Shown here piece after piece: positions 9,262 to 17,631 of a stretch of DNA of 64,000 bases. Origin of the DNA: Methylosinus sp. PW1 (GTDB lineage: Bacteria > Pseudomonadota > Alphaproteobacteria > Rhizobiales > Beijerinckiaceae); the NCBI RefSeq assembly GCF_000745215.1, contig NZ_JQNK01000009.1, forward strand, positions 2,170,001 through 2,234,000, read 5' to 3'. Below the pieces are notes generated by a model. That model was not told the DNA's origin. It searched no databases and was given only the letters and a program-made list of their open reading frames with translations. Positions within the stretch are counted from its first letter, which is position 1. Every line of letters begins with the position of its first letter. The translations under genes were made by a program, and so were the position numbers.

Positions 9262-9840
9262 TCAATCATTGCCCGTGCGCGGCAGAATCGATTGCTCGCC
9301 GATGTAATAGGAATCGCCGATATCGCTGGTGGAGCGTAGCGCCAGAACCTCGGCGAGGCGATTGCGCGCGCGATTGACTCGGCTCTTCATCGTGCCGGGC
9401 GCGCAATTGCAGATCGCGGCGGCTTCCTCGTAAGAAAGGCCCGAGGCGGCGACCAGGATCAGCGCCTCGCGCTGGTCCAGCGGCAGCTTTTGCAGCGCGC
9501 TGCGAAAATCGAGAAAATCCATATGCGCGTTCTGCGCCGGCAGCGACACCAGCCGCGCGGCTATGGCGCCGTCCGGGTCGGGCGCCTCGCGGCGGCGCTT
9601 GCGATAGTCGCTATAGTGGATGTTGCGCAGAATTGTGAACAGCCAAGCCGTGAGATTGGTGCCTTCAGTGAAGGAGGCGAGGCTGCTCCAGGCCTTGACC
9701 AGCGTCTCCTGGACGAGATCATCGGCGCGATCGGCGTTGCCGCAGAGCGAAACCGCGAATGCGCGCAGACTGGGAATCGCCGCGACGAGGTCGGCCTTCG
9801 TCCCCTTTCCTTGGGCTTTCGCCGCTTCGGATGTCGACAC
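9262..9840 (-). CDS. ecfG: General stress response ECF sigma factor EcfG
   Basis: A 192-residue sigma-70 family factor (ECF15 group). Region 2 includes NADRADDLVQETLVKAW and TAWLFTILRN, and region 4 includes LPLDQREALILVAASGLSYEEAA and APGTMKSRVNRARNRLAE. It directs RNA polymerase to GGAAC-N16-CGTT promoters during general stress. It starts at GTG 9840, where its first base is also the last-codon base of the nepR stop (TAGTG), so it is translationally coupled to its anti-sigma factor. A matching promoter lies upstream of nepR, giving positive autoregulation. Confidence 0.92.
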   Translation of the reverse strand: MSTSEAAKAQGKGTKADLVAAIPSLRAFAVSLCGNADRADDLVQETLVKAWSSLASFTEGTNLTAWLFTILRNIHYSDYRKRRREAPDPDGAIAARLVSLPAQNAHMDFLDFRSALQKLPLDQREALILVAASGLSYEEAAAICNCAPGTMKSRVNRARNRLAEVLALRSTSDIGDSYYIGEQSILPRTGND

Positions 9841-10157
9841 TATCCCTCCCCGGGCGCCTTCGACCGCTGCGGGGATATCGGGTCGCTCTCGAGCCGGTTC
9901 AAGAGCTCTAGGAAACGATCCGGAATCGGCTGGTTGAGGACGTCCTCATAGAGTCCGCGCAGCTGCTCGCCGATTTGCTCGCCGAGGTCATTGGGTTCCG
10001 CCTGGGCGCGCGCGGTGCGCGCGGGGCGATGGGAATTCAAGACCAAGAGCCCTACATTGTCCTGCGAAGGCGCCGCGACGACGGCACCTTCGTCCATGCT
10101 CGGGTTTTGGCTTGTGCTCAAGGCGGCGGCAGTGGACTTCCGGCTGCTTTTTACCAT
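9840..10157 (-). CDS. nepR: NepR anti-sigma factor
   Basis: A 105-residue protein with a low-complexity N-terminal half and a conserved C-terminal helix pair: IGEQLRGLYEDVLNQPIPDRF followed by LELLNRLE. This is the NepR signature, which holds EcfG inactive and is itself captured by phosphorylated PhyR. A GAGGAG ribosome site precedes ATG 10157. It heads a nepR-ecfG operon with an EcfG-type promoter about 80-105 bases upstream, divergent from phyR. Confidence 0.9.
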   Translation of the reverse strand: MVKSSRKSTAAALSTSQNPSMDEGAVVAAPSQDNVGLLVLNSHRPARTARAQAEPNDLGEQIGEQLRGLYEDVLNQPIPDRFLELLNRLESDPISPQRSKAPGEG

Positions 10158-10239
10158 CTGCTCCTCGAGAATTCCCGTGAGGCCCGACTCTGGCGAGCGG
10201 ACGCGGCTGCGCTATATTGCTATGCGCTGACCCACTCAC

Positions 10240-10264
10240 AACGCTAATTTTACCAAATAGTTCC
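10240..10264 (-). promoter_or_regulatory. EcfG-dependent promoter for nepR-ecfG
   Basis: On the minus strand GGAAC (10264-10260) and CGTT (10243-10240) are separated by exactly 16 bases, matching the alphaproteobacterial general stress consensus. It points into nepR-ecfG. Confidence 0.85.
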
Positions 10265-10338
10265 CATATATACGGCGGCGATTTGACGCAGCACGGCGCG
10301 CCATGATGGCGCGGCTTTCGCAACGCGAAACGAGGGAC

Positions 10339-11157
10339 ATGATGTCCATTTCTCAGGCTATTCTAAGGCATGTGCCCTATTTGCGGCGTTTCGCCCGCGC
10401 TCTCTCGGGCAGCCGCGAAGGGGGCGACGCCTATGTGCTGGCGACGCTCGAGACCGCGGTCGCCGACCCCACCCGCCTCGTCGCCGACGAGGATCTGAAA
10501 ATCTCCCTCTATCGCCTGTTTCTGGAAATCTGGACGTCGAGCCCGATCAACGCCCATACGGATCATTCCGGCCTCGCGGGCGAGGACGAGACGGGCGCGC
10601 GGCGCAATCTCGACGCCATCTCGCTGCAGCCGCGCATCGCCTTTCTGCTGCATGCGCTGGAGGGCTTCTCGCTCGGCGAGATCGCGCGGGCGCTCGCCGT
10701 CACCGAGGCGCGAGCGGCGGCGCTGATCGACACGGCGAGCGCCGAGATCGCCGGCCAATTGGCGACCGACGTGCTCATCATAGAGGACGAGCCGCTGATC
10801 GCGCTCGATCTGCGCGGGCTGGTCGAGGAGCTCGGTCATAGGGTCGTCGCCGTGGCGCGCACCCATAAGGAGGCGGTCGATGCCATATCCAAAACTCCAC
10901 CCGGCCTCATTCTGGCCGATATTCAGCTGGCGGACGGCAGCTCCGGCCTCGCGGCGGTCAATGAAATACTCGGCTCGCTGTCGACCCCGGTGATCTTCGT
11001 CACCGCCTATCCAGAGCGCTTTCTGACTGGAGAGCCGCCGGAGCCGGCGTTTCTCATCGCCAAGCCTTTCAGCGTCGACAGCTTGAAAGCGATTATCAGC
11101 CAAGCTTTGTTTTTCGACAGACGGTCCCATCTCAAACACAATGATAAGCATAAGTGA
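10339..11157 (+). CDS. phyR: PhyR stress response regulator
   Basis: A 272-residue protein with a sigma-factor-like N-terminal domain (residues about 1-130, with HVPYLRRFARALSGS and FSLGEIARALAVTEARAAALI) and a C-terminal receiver domain. The receiver has the acidic pocket in IIEDEPLIALDL, the phospho-acceptor Asp in LADIQLADGS, the Thr in FVTAYPERF and the Lys in AKPFSV. On phosphorylation the sigma-like part binds NepR and frees EcfG. GAGGGA lies just before the double ATG at 10339/10342. An earlier ATG at 10303 sits in the loop of a small inverted repeat and is less likely. It is divergent from nepR-ecfG. No histidine kinase is present next to it. Confidence 0.93.
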   Translation: MMSISQAILRHVPYLRRFARALSGSREGGDAYVLATLETAVADPTRLVADEDLKISLYRLFLEIWTSSPINAHTDHSGLAGEDETGARRNLDAISLQPRIAFLLHALEGFSLGEIARALAVTEARAAALIDTASAEIAGQLATDVLIIEDEPLIALDLRGLVEELGHRVVAVARTHKEAVDAISKTPPGLILADIQLADGSSGLAAVNEILGSLSTPVIFVTAYPERFLTGEPPEPAFLIAKPFSVDSLKAIISQALFFDRRSHLKHNDKHK

Positions 11158-11254
11158 GCAATTAGGCCATAGCGTAGGTAATAGCTGATTTTCGTACGTA
11201 TAGACCACAGGCCGAATTGCGGCAAAAAAAACTTCTATCGGAAGCGAATAGAGC

Positions 11255-11279
11255 GCAACCTTGTCTTGACTCGGGCGTT
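11255..11279 (+). promoter_or_regulatory. Candidate EcfG-type promoter for the KGG protein
   Basis: GCAAC (11255-11259), then a 16-base spacer, then CGTT (11276-11279). One mismatch to the GGAAC-N16-CGTT consensus, correct spacing, and 32 bases before the ATG of a stress-type protein. Supportive but not proven. Confidence 0.45.
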
Positions 11280-11310
11280 GACTCCCGGGGGACAAGAGAA
11301 GGTAAAAGAT

Positions 11311-11589
11311 ATGACGGCGATCCAGGAAACGAAAAAGTCGAACCGTGGCTTTGCTTCGATGGACCCCGAGAAGCAGCGGGCGATCGCGCGCAAGGGCGGC
11401 CAGAACGTTCCCGATGAAAAGCGCAGCTTCTCGCAGAACCCCGAGCTGGCGGCCAAGGCCGGGCGCAAGGGTGGGCAGAGCGTCGATCCGACGAAGCGGA
11501 GCTTCTCCCGCGATCACCAGCTCGCGTCCGAGGCCGGACGCAAGGGCGGCCATGCCTCCCACAGCAAGCCGAGAACAGCCGCGGAGTAA
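11311..11589 (+). CDS. KGG-repeat stress-induced protein
   Basis: A 92-residue, very hydrophilic protein with repeated units of the KGG family (PF10685, con-10/YciG-like): ASMDPEKQRAIARKGGQ, then RSFSQNPELAAKAGRKGGQ, then RSFSRDHQLASEAGRKGGH. Such proteins are small stress- or stationary-phase-induced proteins of unclear mechanism. AAGAGAAGG lies before ATG 11311. It lies right next to phyR and has a possible EcfG-type promoter, which fits control by the general stress response. A strong terminator overlaps its stop codon. Confidence 0.88.
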   Translation: MTAIQETKKSNRGFASMDPEKQRAIARKGGQNVPDEKRSFSQNPELAAKAGRKGGQSVDPTKRSFSRDHQLASEAGRKGGHASHSKPRTAAE

Positions 11590-11605
11590 TCCGCGGCCTT
11601 TTTTC
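11578..11605 (+). terminator. Rho-independent terminator of the KGG gene
   Basis: Stem GCCGCGGA (11578-11585) pairs with TCCGCGGC (11590-11597) around loop GTAA, followed by CTTTTTTCTT. The UAA stop codon of the gene lies in the loop, so translation would run into the hairpin. Confidence 0.88.
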
Positions 11606-11647
11606 TTCGCCGTATCGCGGCCGGCTGACGTCAGCGGCGCGAAGGCC

Positions 11648-12112
11648 TCAGGCGGCGTGGGGCGTGGAGGTTTGCGCGATGATGGAATAGAGGGCCGAAG
11701 GGTCCCGCGTCGCGCGAATCGTCGCCACGATCGAAGGGTCGCGCAGCACGCGCGCCGCGCAGGCCAGCGCCTTGAGGTGATCGGCGCCGGAAGCCTCCGG
11801 CGTCACCAAGAGAAAGATCAGATCGACCGGCGCGCCGTCGAGCGCTTCGAAGTCGATCGGCCGCTCGAGCCGCGCAAAAACCCCGAAAATCGTCTTGATG
11901 CGCGCCAGCTTGCCATGCGGAATGGCGACGCCGTCGCCTATGCCGGTGGAGCCGAGGCGCTCGCGCTGCAGCAGCGCGTCGAAGATCTCGCGGGCGGGCA
12001 GGCCGGAAATCTCGGCCGCCTTCTCGCTCAGCTCCTGAAGCGCCTGCTTCTTGCTGTTCGCCTTGAGCGAGGGAATGACCGCTTCTGTGGAGAGCAAATC
12101 CGCGAGCCGCAT
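11648..12112 (-). CDS. ptsN: PTS-Ntr EIIA component PtsN
   Basis: A 154-residue EIIA-Ntr protein. ATG 12112 (MRLADLLS) matches the family start; a longer in-frame extension upstream is unlikely. The phosphorylatable His lies in GDGVAIPHGKL, and FEALDGAPVDLIFLLVTPE is typical of the family. It receives phosphate from NPr and regulates potassium, nitrogen and carbon functions rather than sugar uptake. It is the last gene of the usual rpoN-hpf-ptsN order, about 225 bases after hpf. NPr and an EIIA-Man protein are encoded at 44521-45227. Confidence 0.94.
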   Translation of the reverse strand: MRLADLLSTEAVIPSLKANSKKQALQELSEKAAEISGLPAREIFDALLQRERLGSTGIGDGVAIPHGKLARIKTIFGVFARLERPIDFEALDGAPVDLIFLLVTPEASGADHLKALACAARVLRDPSIVATIRATRDPSALYSIIAQTSTPHAA

Positions 12113-12338
12113 GTGGCGTCTATCCCATTCGAGGCCGTGTCGGGGCCGAGCTCCGCCGTCGCGCGTGTCGCGCGCGAGATCGCTGTTCATCAAAGGACGC
12201 GCCCCGTCGCGCCATTGCGACGCGACCCGTCGCGGCGGAGGCCGCTCTCATTCGGGTCGCAGGGCGAATTCCATTGGTGCGAAATAAGCATGGCCGCCCT
12301 CACAGCTGCATCCAATCAAAAGGCAAGATATATGCCGT

Positions 12339-12899
12339 CTATTCGCCGCCCGGCGCATCGATCCAACCGATATGGTCGTCGTTGCGTCGGTAGACAACAT
12401 TGAGCCGACCGGTGTCGGCGTTGCGGAAAACGACGACCGGCGCACCGGTCAGATCGAGATCCAAAACCGCGGCCGAGACCGTCAGCCGAGGCAGCCGCGA
12501 CGTCGCCTCGGCGACGATCGTCGGCGCGAATTCCTTGGGCGCATCCTGCTCCTGATCGGGCGCCTCGAGCACATAGCTCTGCGCCACCTCGCCGTCATCG
12601 CGCGGGGCGTGATGATCCTTCAGCCGGCTCTTATAGCGGCGCAGGCGCTTCTCGATGCGATCGGCGGCCTGATCGAAGGAGGCGTAGGGCTCCTGCGCGC
12701 GGCCGTCGGCCTGAACGTCGATTCCGGCGAGATGCAGGCTGCAATCGGCGCGAAAGCCGGAGCCTTCTGGCGAGATCGTCACATGGCCGCTGAGCTCGCC
12801 GTCGAAATATTTGCCGGCGGCCGCCTTCAGCCTGTCGCCGACATGAATCCGCAAAGCCTCGCCGATGTTGATGTTCTTGCCGGACACGCGCAGCGACAT
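12339..12899 (-). CDS. hpf: Ribosome hibernation promoting factor, long form
   Basis: A 186-residue protein with an N-terminal S30AE domain (MSLRVSGKNINIGEALRIHV, with HLAGIDVQADG and ASFDQAADRIEKRLRRYK) and a separate C-terminal dimerisation domain (VYRRNDDHIGWIDAP). Long HPF forms inactive 100S ribosome dimers in starved cells. It lies downstream of rpoN as in many proteobacteria. A gap of about 380 bases with no convincing gene separates it from rpoN. Confidence 0.94.
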   Translation of the reverse strand: MSLRVSGKNINIGEALRIHVGDRLKAAAGKYFDGELSGHVTISPEGSGFRADCSLHLAGIDVQADGRAQEPYASFDQAADRIEKRLRRYKSRLKDHHAPRDDGEVAQSYVLEAPDQEQDAPKEFAPTIVAEATSRLPRLTVSAAVLDLDLTGAPVVVFRNADTGRLNVVYRRNDDHIGWIDAPGGE

Positions 12900-13279
12900 A
12901 TCGGATTCGCCTCGTCCATTGGAGGGCTCGCGCCGGGCGCGGAGCCGCCTTCCTTGAAAAAATCTCGCGATGGTCTCGTGAGCGTCGATTTCGACCGTCC
13001 CCCACGGTCCTCGCCGCGACGCCGGCGAATATCCCGGCCCAGCGTCCGAGCGTCATTCTTGCCGTTCGAACGTGGCGGAAGACGGGCCGAACTCGCATTT
13101 GCGCCCTGCCCGCTTCGGCGACAGGCTCTAAGTGCCTCGGCTCGGGAAGTCAATGGGCGAGCGTTTTGCTCATTCCCGCGGCGCCCGGGCGCCTAGGAGT
13201 CGTTACGGAGCCAATGAATTGCATCGACAGGACAAAAGGGCGCCGTCATTCGCGGCAGGGCGTTCCCCGCCGGGTCGGC

Positions 13280-14860
13280 TCACAGCGCCGGCGCATGCTC
13301 TCGCGCCATCGCCTGCTTGGCGCGGCGTCGATCGACGGAAGAGGGAATGCGCAGGCTGTCGCGATATTTGGCGACGGTGCGGCGGGCGATGTCGATGTCG
13401 ATCTCCTTGAGCCGCGCCACGATGGCGTCGTCGGAGAGCACGTCGAAAGGGCTCTCCTTATCGATCATCTGCTTGATCTTATAGCGCACCGCCTCGGCCG
13501 AATGGGCTTCGCCGCCGCTGGTGGTGGCGATGGAGGCCGAGAAGAAATATTTGAGCTCGAAGATGCCGCGCGGCGTCATCATATATTTGTTGGAGGTGAC
13601 GCGGGAGACGGTCGATTCGTGCATGCCGATGGCGTCGGCGATGGTGCGCAGATTGAGCGGCCGCAAATGCTCGACGCCCTTGGCCAAAAACGCGTCCTGC
13701 AGCCGCACGATCTCGGAGGCGACCTTCAAAATGGTGCGCGAGCGCTGCTCGAGGCTCTTGGTCAGCCAATTGGCGTTCTGCAGGCAGCTCGAGATGAAGG
13801 TCTTGTCGCCGTCACGCTTGGCGCCGGCGCTCACTTTCGCGGCATAGGAGTGGTTCACCAGCACGCGCGGCAGAGCGTCGGAGTTCAGCTCCACCATCCA
13901 GCTGCCGTCGGTGGCCGGGCGCACGATGACATCGGCGACCAGCGGCTGGATCGGCGCGCCGCCGAAGGCGCGGCCGGGCTTGGGATCGAGACGGCGAACC
14001 TCCGCCGCCATATCCGCCACATCGTCCTCGTCCACGCCGCACAGCCGCGCCAGAGCGGGGAAATCGCGCTTGGCGAGCAGCGGCAGATTGGCGATGAAAA
14101 TCTGCATCGCCGGATCGAAGCGGTCGCGCTCGCGCAGCTGAATGGCGAGACATTCCTGCAGGTCGCGCGCGCCGATACCCGAGGGGTCGAAGCTCTGGAT
14201 CGTCGCCAGCACGGCCGCTGCGCGCACGGGATCGGCCTCCAGCCGCAGCGCGATCTCGTCTATGTCCTCGCGCAGATAGCCGGTCTCGTCGATCGCATCG
14301 ATGATGGCGTGGCCGATCAGCCGGTCGCGCGGATCGGCGGAGGCGAGGGCGAGCTGCTCGGCCAGATGATCGTGCAGATTGGCGTCCGCGGCGACATAGG
14401 CCTCGAGATTGGGCGTCTCGCCATCGCCGCCGACGCCGCTGGCGCCGGTCCAGGAATTGGCCGAGAGGCCCGCGCCCTCGAGCGAGCCGGAGGCGTCGGC
14501 GCCGGGGCGCTGGCCCTCGAGCTCGAAAGCGTTGCCGATCTCCGTGCCGAGCTCCGCCGCGAGCTGGCCGGCGTCCACCGCGAGACTGTCCTGCGCCCAA
14601 TCGCCCTCGCGCGGTTCGCCGACGCCGTCGAAGCCGGCGTCTCCGCCGTCCCCGTCGCCATCGCCGCCGCGCTCCTGATGCGTATCGGGGAAGTCGTCGG
14701 ACTCGACCGCCTCGAGCAGCGGATTTCGTTCGAGCTCCTCATGAAGGAAAGCAGAAAGTTCGAGATTGGAGAATTGCAGCAGCTTGATCGCCTGCAGCAA
14801 TTGGGGCGTCATCACCAGGGCTTGACCCTGACGCATCATCAGCTTGGTGGAAATAGCCAT
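13280..14860 (-). CDS. rpoN: RNA polymerase sigma-54 factor
   Basis: A 526-residue sigma-54. The N-terminal activator-response region is MRQGQALVMTPQLLQAIKLL with LQFSNLELSAFLHEELERNP. An acidic linker rich in Asp and Gly follows (about residues 50-120). The core-binding domain and the DNA-binding region end with the RpoN box ARRTVAKYR near residue 500. It directs transcription of activator-dependent promoters (nitrogen and carbon functions). It is followed by hpf and ptsN on the same strand and preceded by lptB, a gene order common in alphaproteobacteria. Confidence 0.97.
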   Translation of the reverse strand: MAISTKLMMRQGQALVMTPQLLQAIKLLQFSNLELSAFLHEELERNPLLEAVESDDFPDTHQERGGDGDGDGGDAGFDGVGEPREGDWAQDSLAVDAGQLAAELGTEIGNAFELEGQRPGADASGSLEGAGLSANSWTGASGVGGDGETPNLEAYVAADANLHDHLAEQLALASADPRDRLIGHAIIDAIDETGYLREDIDEIALRLEADPVRAAAVLATIQSFDPSGIGARDLQECLAIQLRERDRFDPAMQIFIANLPLLAKRDFPALARLCGVDEDDVADMAAEVRRLDPKPGRAFGGAPIQPLVADVIVRPATDGSWMVELNSDALPRVLVNHSYAAKVSAGAKRDGDKTFISSCLQNANWLTKSLEQRSRTILKVASEIVRLQDAFLAKGVEHLRPLNLRTIADAIGMHESTVSRVTSNKYMMTPRGIFELKYFFSASIATTSGGEAHSAEAVRYKIKQMIDKESPFDVLSDDAIVARLKEIDIDIARRTVAKYRDSLRIPSSVDRRRAKQAMAREHAPAL

Positions 14861-15055
14861 TTTCCGCCTACTCGAAACTTTCCGCCATTACGTACGGCAT
14901 TGGGCCGCCACAACGGCTGTTCTCGGCCTGTTTCTTGCTTATAGCACGGGGAGCGATTGGGCGCAGGACCATTTATTCGGCGCCTACCGGAAATTCCGCC
15001 TAGCAGTTAATCGCCGCGACGCTTCCGGTCGGAATTTCGTTCCAAAAATCACAAA

Positions 15056-15871
15056 TCACATGCGGAAATCTTCGCCGAGATAGATGCGCCGCACATCCTG
15101 ATGCGCGACGATCTCCTCGGGCGTTCCTTCCGTCAAAACATGGCCGTTGTAGATGATGTAGGCGCGGTCGGTGAGGCCCAGCGTCTCGCGAACGCTGTGG
15201 TCCGTTATCAGCACGCCAATGCCGCGCGCCTTCAAATGCCGCACGAGATCCTGAATGCCGCCGACGGCTATGGGGTCGATGCCCGCAAAAGGCTCGTCCA
15301 GCAGCATGAAGGCGGGGCGGCCGGCGAGGGCGCGGGCGATCTCGCAGCGCCGCCGCTCGCCGCCCGAGAGCGCCACCGCCGGCGTGCGGCGCAGGCGCTC
15401 GAGCTTGAACTCCTCCAGCAGCGCGTCCAGCTCCTGCTCGCGCAGGCGCTTGTCGGGCTGGGTGATCTCCAGCACGGCGCGGATATTGTCCTCGACCGTG
15501 AGCCCGCGGAAAATCGACGCTTCTTGCGGCAGGTAGCCGATGCCGAGCCGCGCCCGTCGATACATGGGCAGGCCGGTGACGTCATAGCCGTCGAGCGCGA
15601 TGACGCCGCGATCGGGCTTCACCAGCCCGGTTATCATATAGAAAACAGTGGTCTTGCCGGCGCCATTGGGGCCGAGCAGACCCACCGCCTCGCCGCGCGC
15701 CACATGCAGGCTCACATCCTCGACGACGCGGCGGGTCTTATAGGCTTTGGCGAGATGCTGGATCGACAGCACGCCCTTATGCGTGGCGATCTCGGCCTCG
15801 GAATAGGCCGAATGGTCGGCGGCGAAGTCGGGCGTCTCCTCGGCGCCTAAATTTTCGGCGCCATTTTCCAT
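15056..15871 (-). CDS. lptB: LPS export ABC transporter ATPase LptB
   Basis: An ABC ATPase that powers LPS transport with LptFG and LptC. Walker A is GPNGAGKT, the signature is LSGGERRR and Walker B is FMLLDEPFAGID. QEASIFRGLTVEDNI and TDHSVRETL are characteristic of LptB. ATG 15871 gives 271 residues, still about 30 longer than E. coli LptB. The frame stays open to a TTG at 16006, which would add 45 Arg-rich residues; no clear ribosome site decides. Upstream lptA and lptC, its usual neighbours, are absent here. Confidence 0.93.
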   Translation of the reverse strand: MENGAENLGAEETPDFAADHSAYSEAEIATHKGVLSIQHLAKAYKTRRVVEDVSLHVARGEAVGLLGPNGAGKTTVFYMITGLVKPDRGVIALDGYDVTGLPMYRRARLGIGYLPQEASIFRGLTVEDNIRAVLEITQPDKRLREQELDALLEEFKLERLRRTPAVALSGGERRRCEIARALAGRPAFMLLDEPFAGIDPIAVGGIQDLVRHLKARGIGVLITDHSVRETLGLTDRAYIIYNGHVLTEGTPEEIVAHQDVRRIYLGEDFRM

Positions 15872-16122
15872 GCGGGCGTCGATTTCGGCCGAAAAACGCG
15901 TCTCAGCCTCCGCTCGCGCGGGACGACGCAGGCGCAGCCGTTCCCCGATCCGGCTCAACAGGCCGGGTCGGGCGTCGCTCGTGGATGGGTAGGATCGAAA
16001 GCTCAAGTCTCAGCGCCCTGCACGAGAGAGACGGACCGCGAAGATCGCGCGCCGCTCGCGGCGATCCTAAGCTTTCTCGACCAAAAACCCTCGTTACTTT
16101 TTTGCAATCCGGTAAACCGCGA

Positions 16123-16728
16123 TCAGGCCCAGGGCCGAGCCGCGGCCGTCTTGGCCTCGAAAGCGTCGATCGCGCCGGCCTTTTGCAGCGTGAGGCCGAT
16201 ATCGTCCAGCCCCTCGAGCAGGCAGTGCTTGCGGAATGGATCGATGTCGAATTTCACGACGCCGCCGTCCGGGCCGCGAATCTCCTGCGCCGGCAGGTCG
16301 ATCGTCAGCGTGGCGTTGGCGCCGCGCGCCGCGTCGTCCATCAGCTTCTCGAGCTCGGCCTGCGAGACCTTGATCGGCAGGATGCCGTTCTTGAAGCAGT
16401 TGTTGTAGAAGATGTCGGCGAAGCTGGTGGAGATCACCGCCTTCACGCCATAGTCCAGCAGCGCCCAGGGGGCGTGCTCGCGCGACGAGCCACAGCCGAA
16501 ATTATCGCCCGCCACCAGAATCTTGACGTCGCGATAGGCGGGCTTGTTGAGCACGAAATCGGGATTGTCCGAGCCGTCGTCCTTATAGCGCAGCTCCGAG
16601 AAGAGACCCTTGCCGAGGCCGGTGCGGGCAATCGTCTTCAGATATTGCTTCGGAATGATCATGTCCGTGTCGATGTTCATGATCGGCAGCGGCGCGGCGA
16701 CGCCGGTGAGGGTGACGAATTTTTCCAT
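16123..16728 (-). CDS. leuD: 3-isopropylmalate dehydratase small subunit
   Basis: A 201-residue protein starting at ATG 16728 ([15 protein letters not shown]). [16 protein letters not shown] and [16 protein letters not shown] are signature sequences of the aconitase swivel domain. With LeuC, encoded elsewhere, it isomerises 2- to 3-isopropylmalate in leucine synthesis. An open extension to 16803 adds Arg/Pro-rich residues that do not match the family. No leuA, leuB or leuC neighbours are present. Confidence 0.96.
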   Translation of the reverse strand: MEKFVTLTGVAAPLPIMNIDTDMIIPKQYLKTIARTGLGKGLFSELRYKDDGSDNPDFVLNKPAYRDVKILVAGDNFGCGSSREHAPWALLDYGVKAVISTSFADIFYNNCFKNGILPIKVSQAELEKLMDDAARGANATLTIDLPAQEIRGPDGGVVKFDIDPFRKHCLLEGLDDIGLTLQKAGAIDAFEAKTAAARPWA

Positions 16729-16814
16729 TTCGGACTGTCCTGGAGCCTCGGGCGCGCGGGGCGCTCTCCGGCGCCCTTTAGCAAATCGTCGCCAAAGGCG
16801 CAAAGTCGCGCCGC

Positions 16815-17546
16815 TCAGCTCTCGGTCAAGGCGAGAAGAATATCAGCGTACCAGGCGCAGTTGAGGCCCAGCGCCTCGTCCTGCTGGAGGTCGCGGCCGA
16901 CGTCCAGCCGCGCCGAATGGACGCCGAGCAGCGTCCAGGGCAGATCGCCTTGGCCAGCCTCCAGCGCCGGCACGCGGGCCACCACGGGCGCGCCGCTCGC
17001 GCCTCTGTGGGTGCGCGCGTCGGTGAGAAAATAGCCCTGGCCCTGAAAGCGCAGGCCGAAGGAGGAGGCGACGACGCCCTGCCGCGCCACCGGCATATGA
17101 TGCAGCGTGTCGTGGAAGCCTAAGGGAAAGCCGAGAATCAGCAGAGAGGAGCCGACCTCCACCGTGTCGAACTCGCCGCAGAGATGCGCCGGGGTGAAGG
17201 CTCGATAGACGGTCGGCTCCGGTAGAGCCTGGCGCTCGATCTCTATGGCCGCCACATCGATCTCGCCGCCGGCGTCGACGCCCTGGCGCCAGACGCTCTT
17301 GCCGTCCTCGTAGAGCAGCATCGAGAAACCGGTCGATTTGGTCATATTCTCGGCGTCGATATGCAGCTCGATCTCGATACGGTCGGGGCAATGCCCGGTC
17401 GCCGCATCGCTCAGCACATGCCGGCTCGTCACCAAAAAAAGCCGTTCGTCGCGCTCGAAGAAAAAGCCGCTGGCGTTGGTCAGCGGGGCGTCGCCTTTGA
17501 AGGTGCCCACGCGCGCCGTGGTGAGAAGCAGAGGTTCGATCGTCAT
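16815..17546 (-). CDS. Trypsin-fold serine protease-like protein
   Basis: A 243-residue protein with a likely catalytic triad in order: His in LVTSRHVLS, Asp in [10 protein letters not shown], Ser in HRGASGAPV. This places it in the trypsin-like peptidase family (PF13365 type). No signal peptide or membrane segment is visible, so it would act in the cytoplasm, which is uncommon for this fold. ATG 17546 is chosen because GGAGGAGAAAGG lies before it; the ATG at 17567 is part of that sequence. Substrate unknown. It lies 86 bases upstream of leuD on the same strand. Confidence 0.7.
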   Translation of the reverse strand: MTIEPLLLTTARVGTFKGDAPLTNASGFFFERDERLFLVTSRHVLSDAATGHCPDRIEIELHIDAENMTKSTGFSMLLYEDGKSVWRQGVDAGGEIDVAAIEIERQALPEPTVYRAFTPAHLCGEFDTVEVGSSLLILGFPLGFHDTLHHMPVARQGVVASSFGLRFQGQGYFLTDARTHRGASGAPVVARVPALEAGQGDLPWTLLGVHSARLDVGRDLQQDEALGLNCAWYADILLALTES

Positions 17547-17631
17547 CGGCCGGCCTTTCTCCTCCATGGGAGATTCTCCCCCAACGGCGACATGGCCGCT
17601 CGGTTCCGCCCCGGCAAGTCGGGTCCGCCGC

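Noticed and set aside
13166..14944. 592-codon plus-strand frame opposite rpoN
   Set aside because: Antisense of a confirmed sigma-54 gene, with low-complexity composition and no motif.
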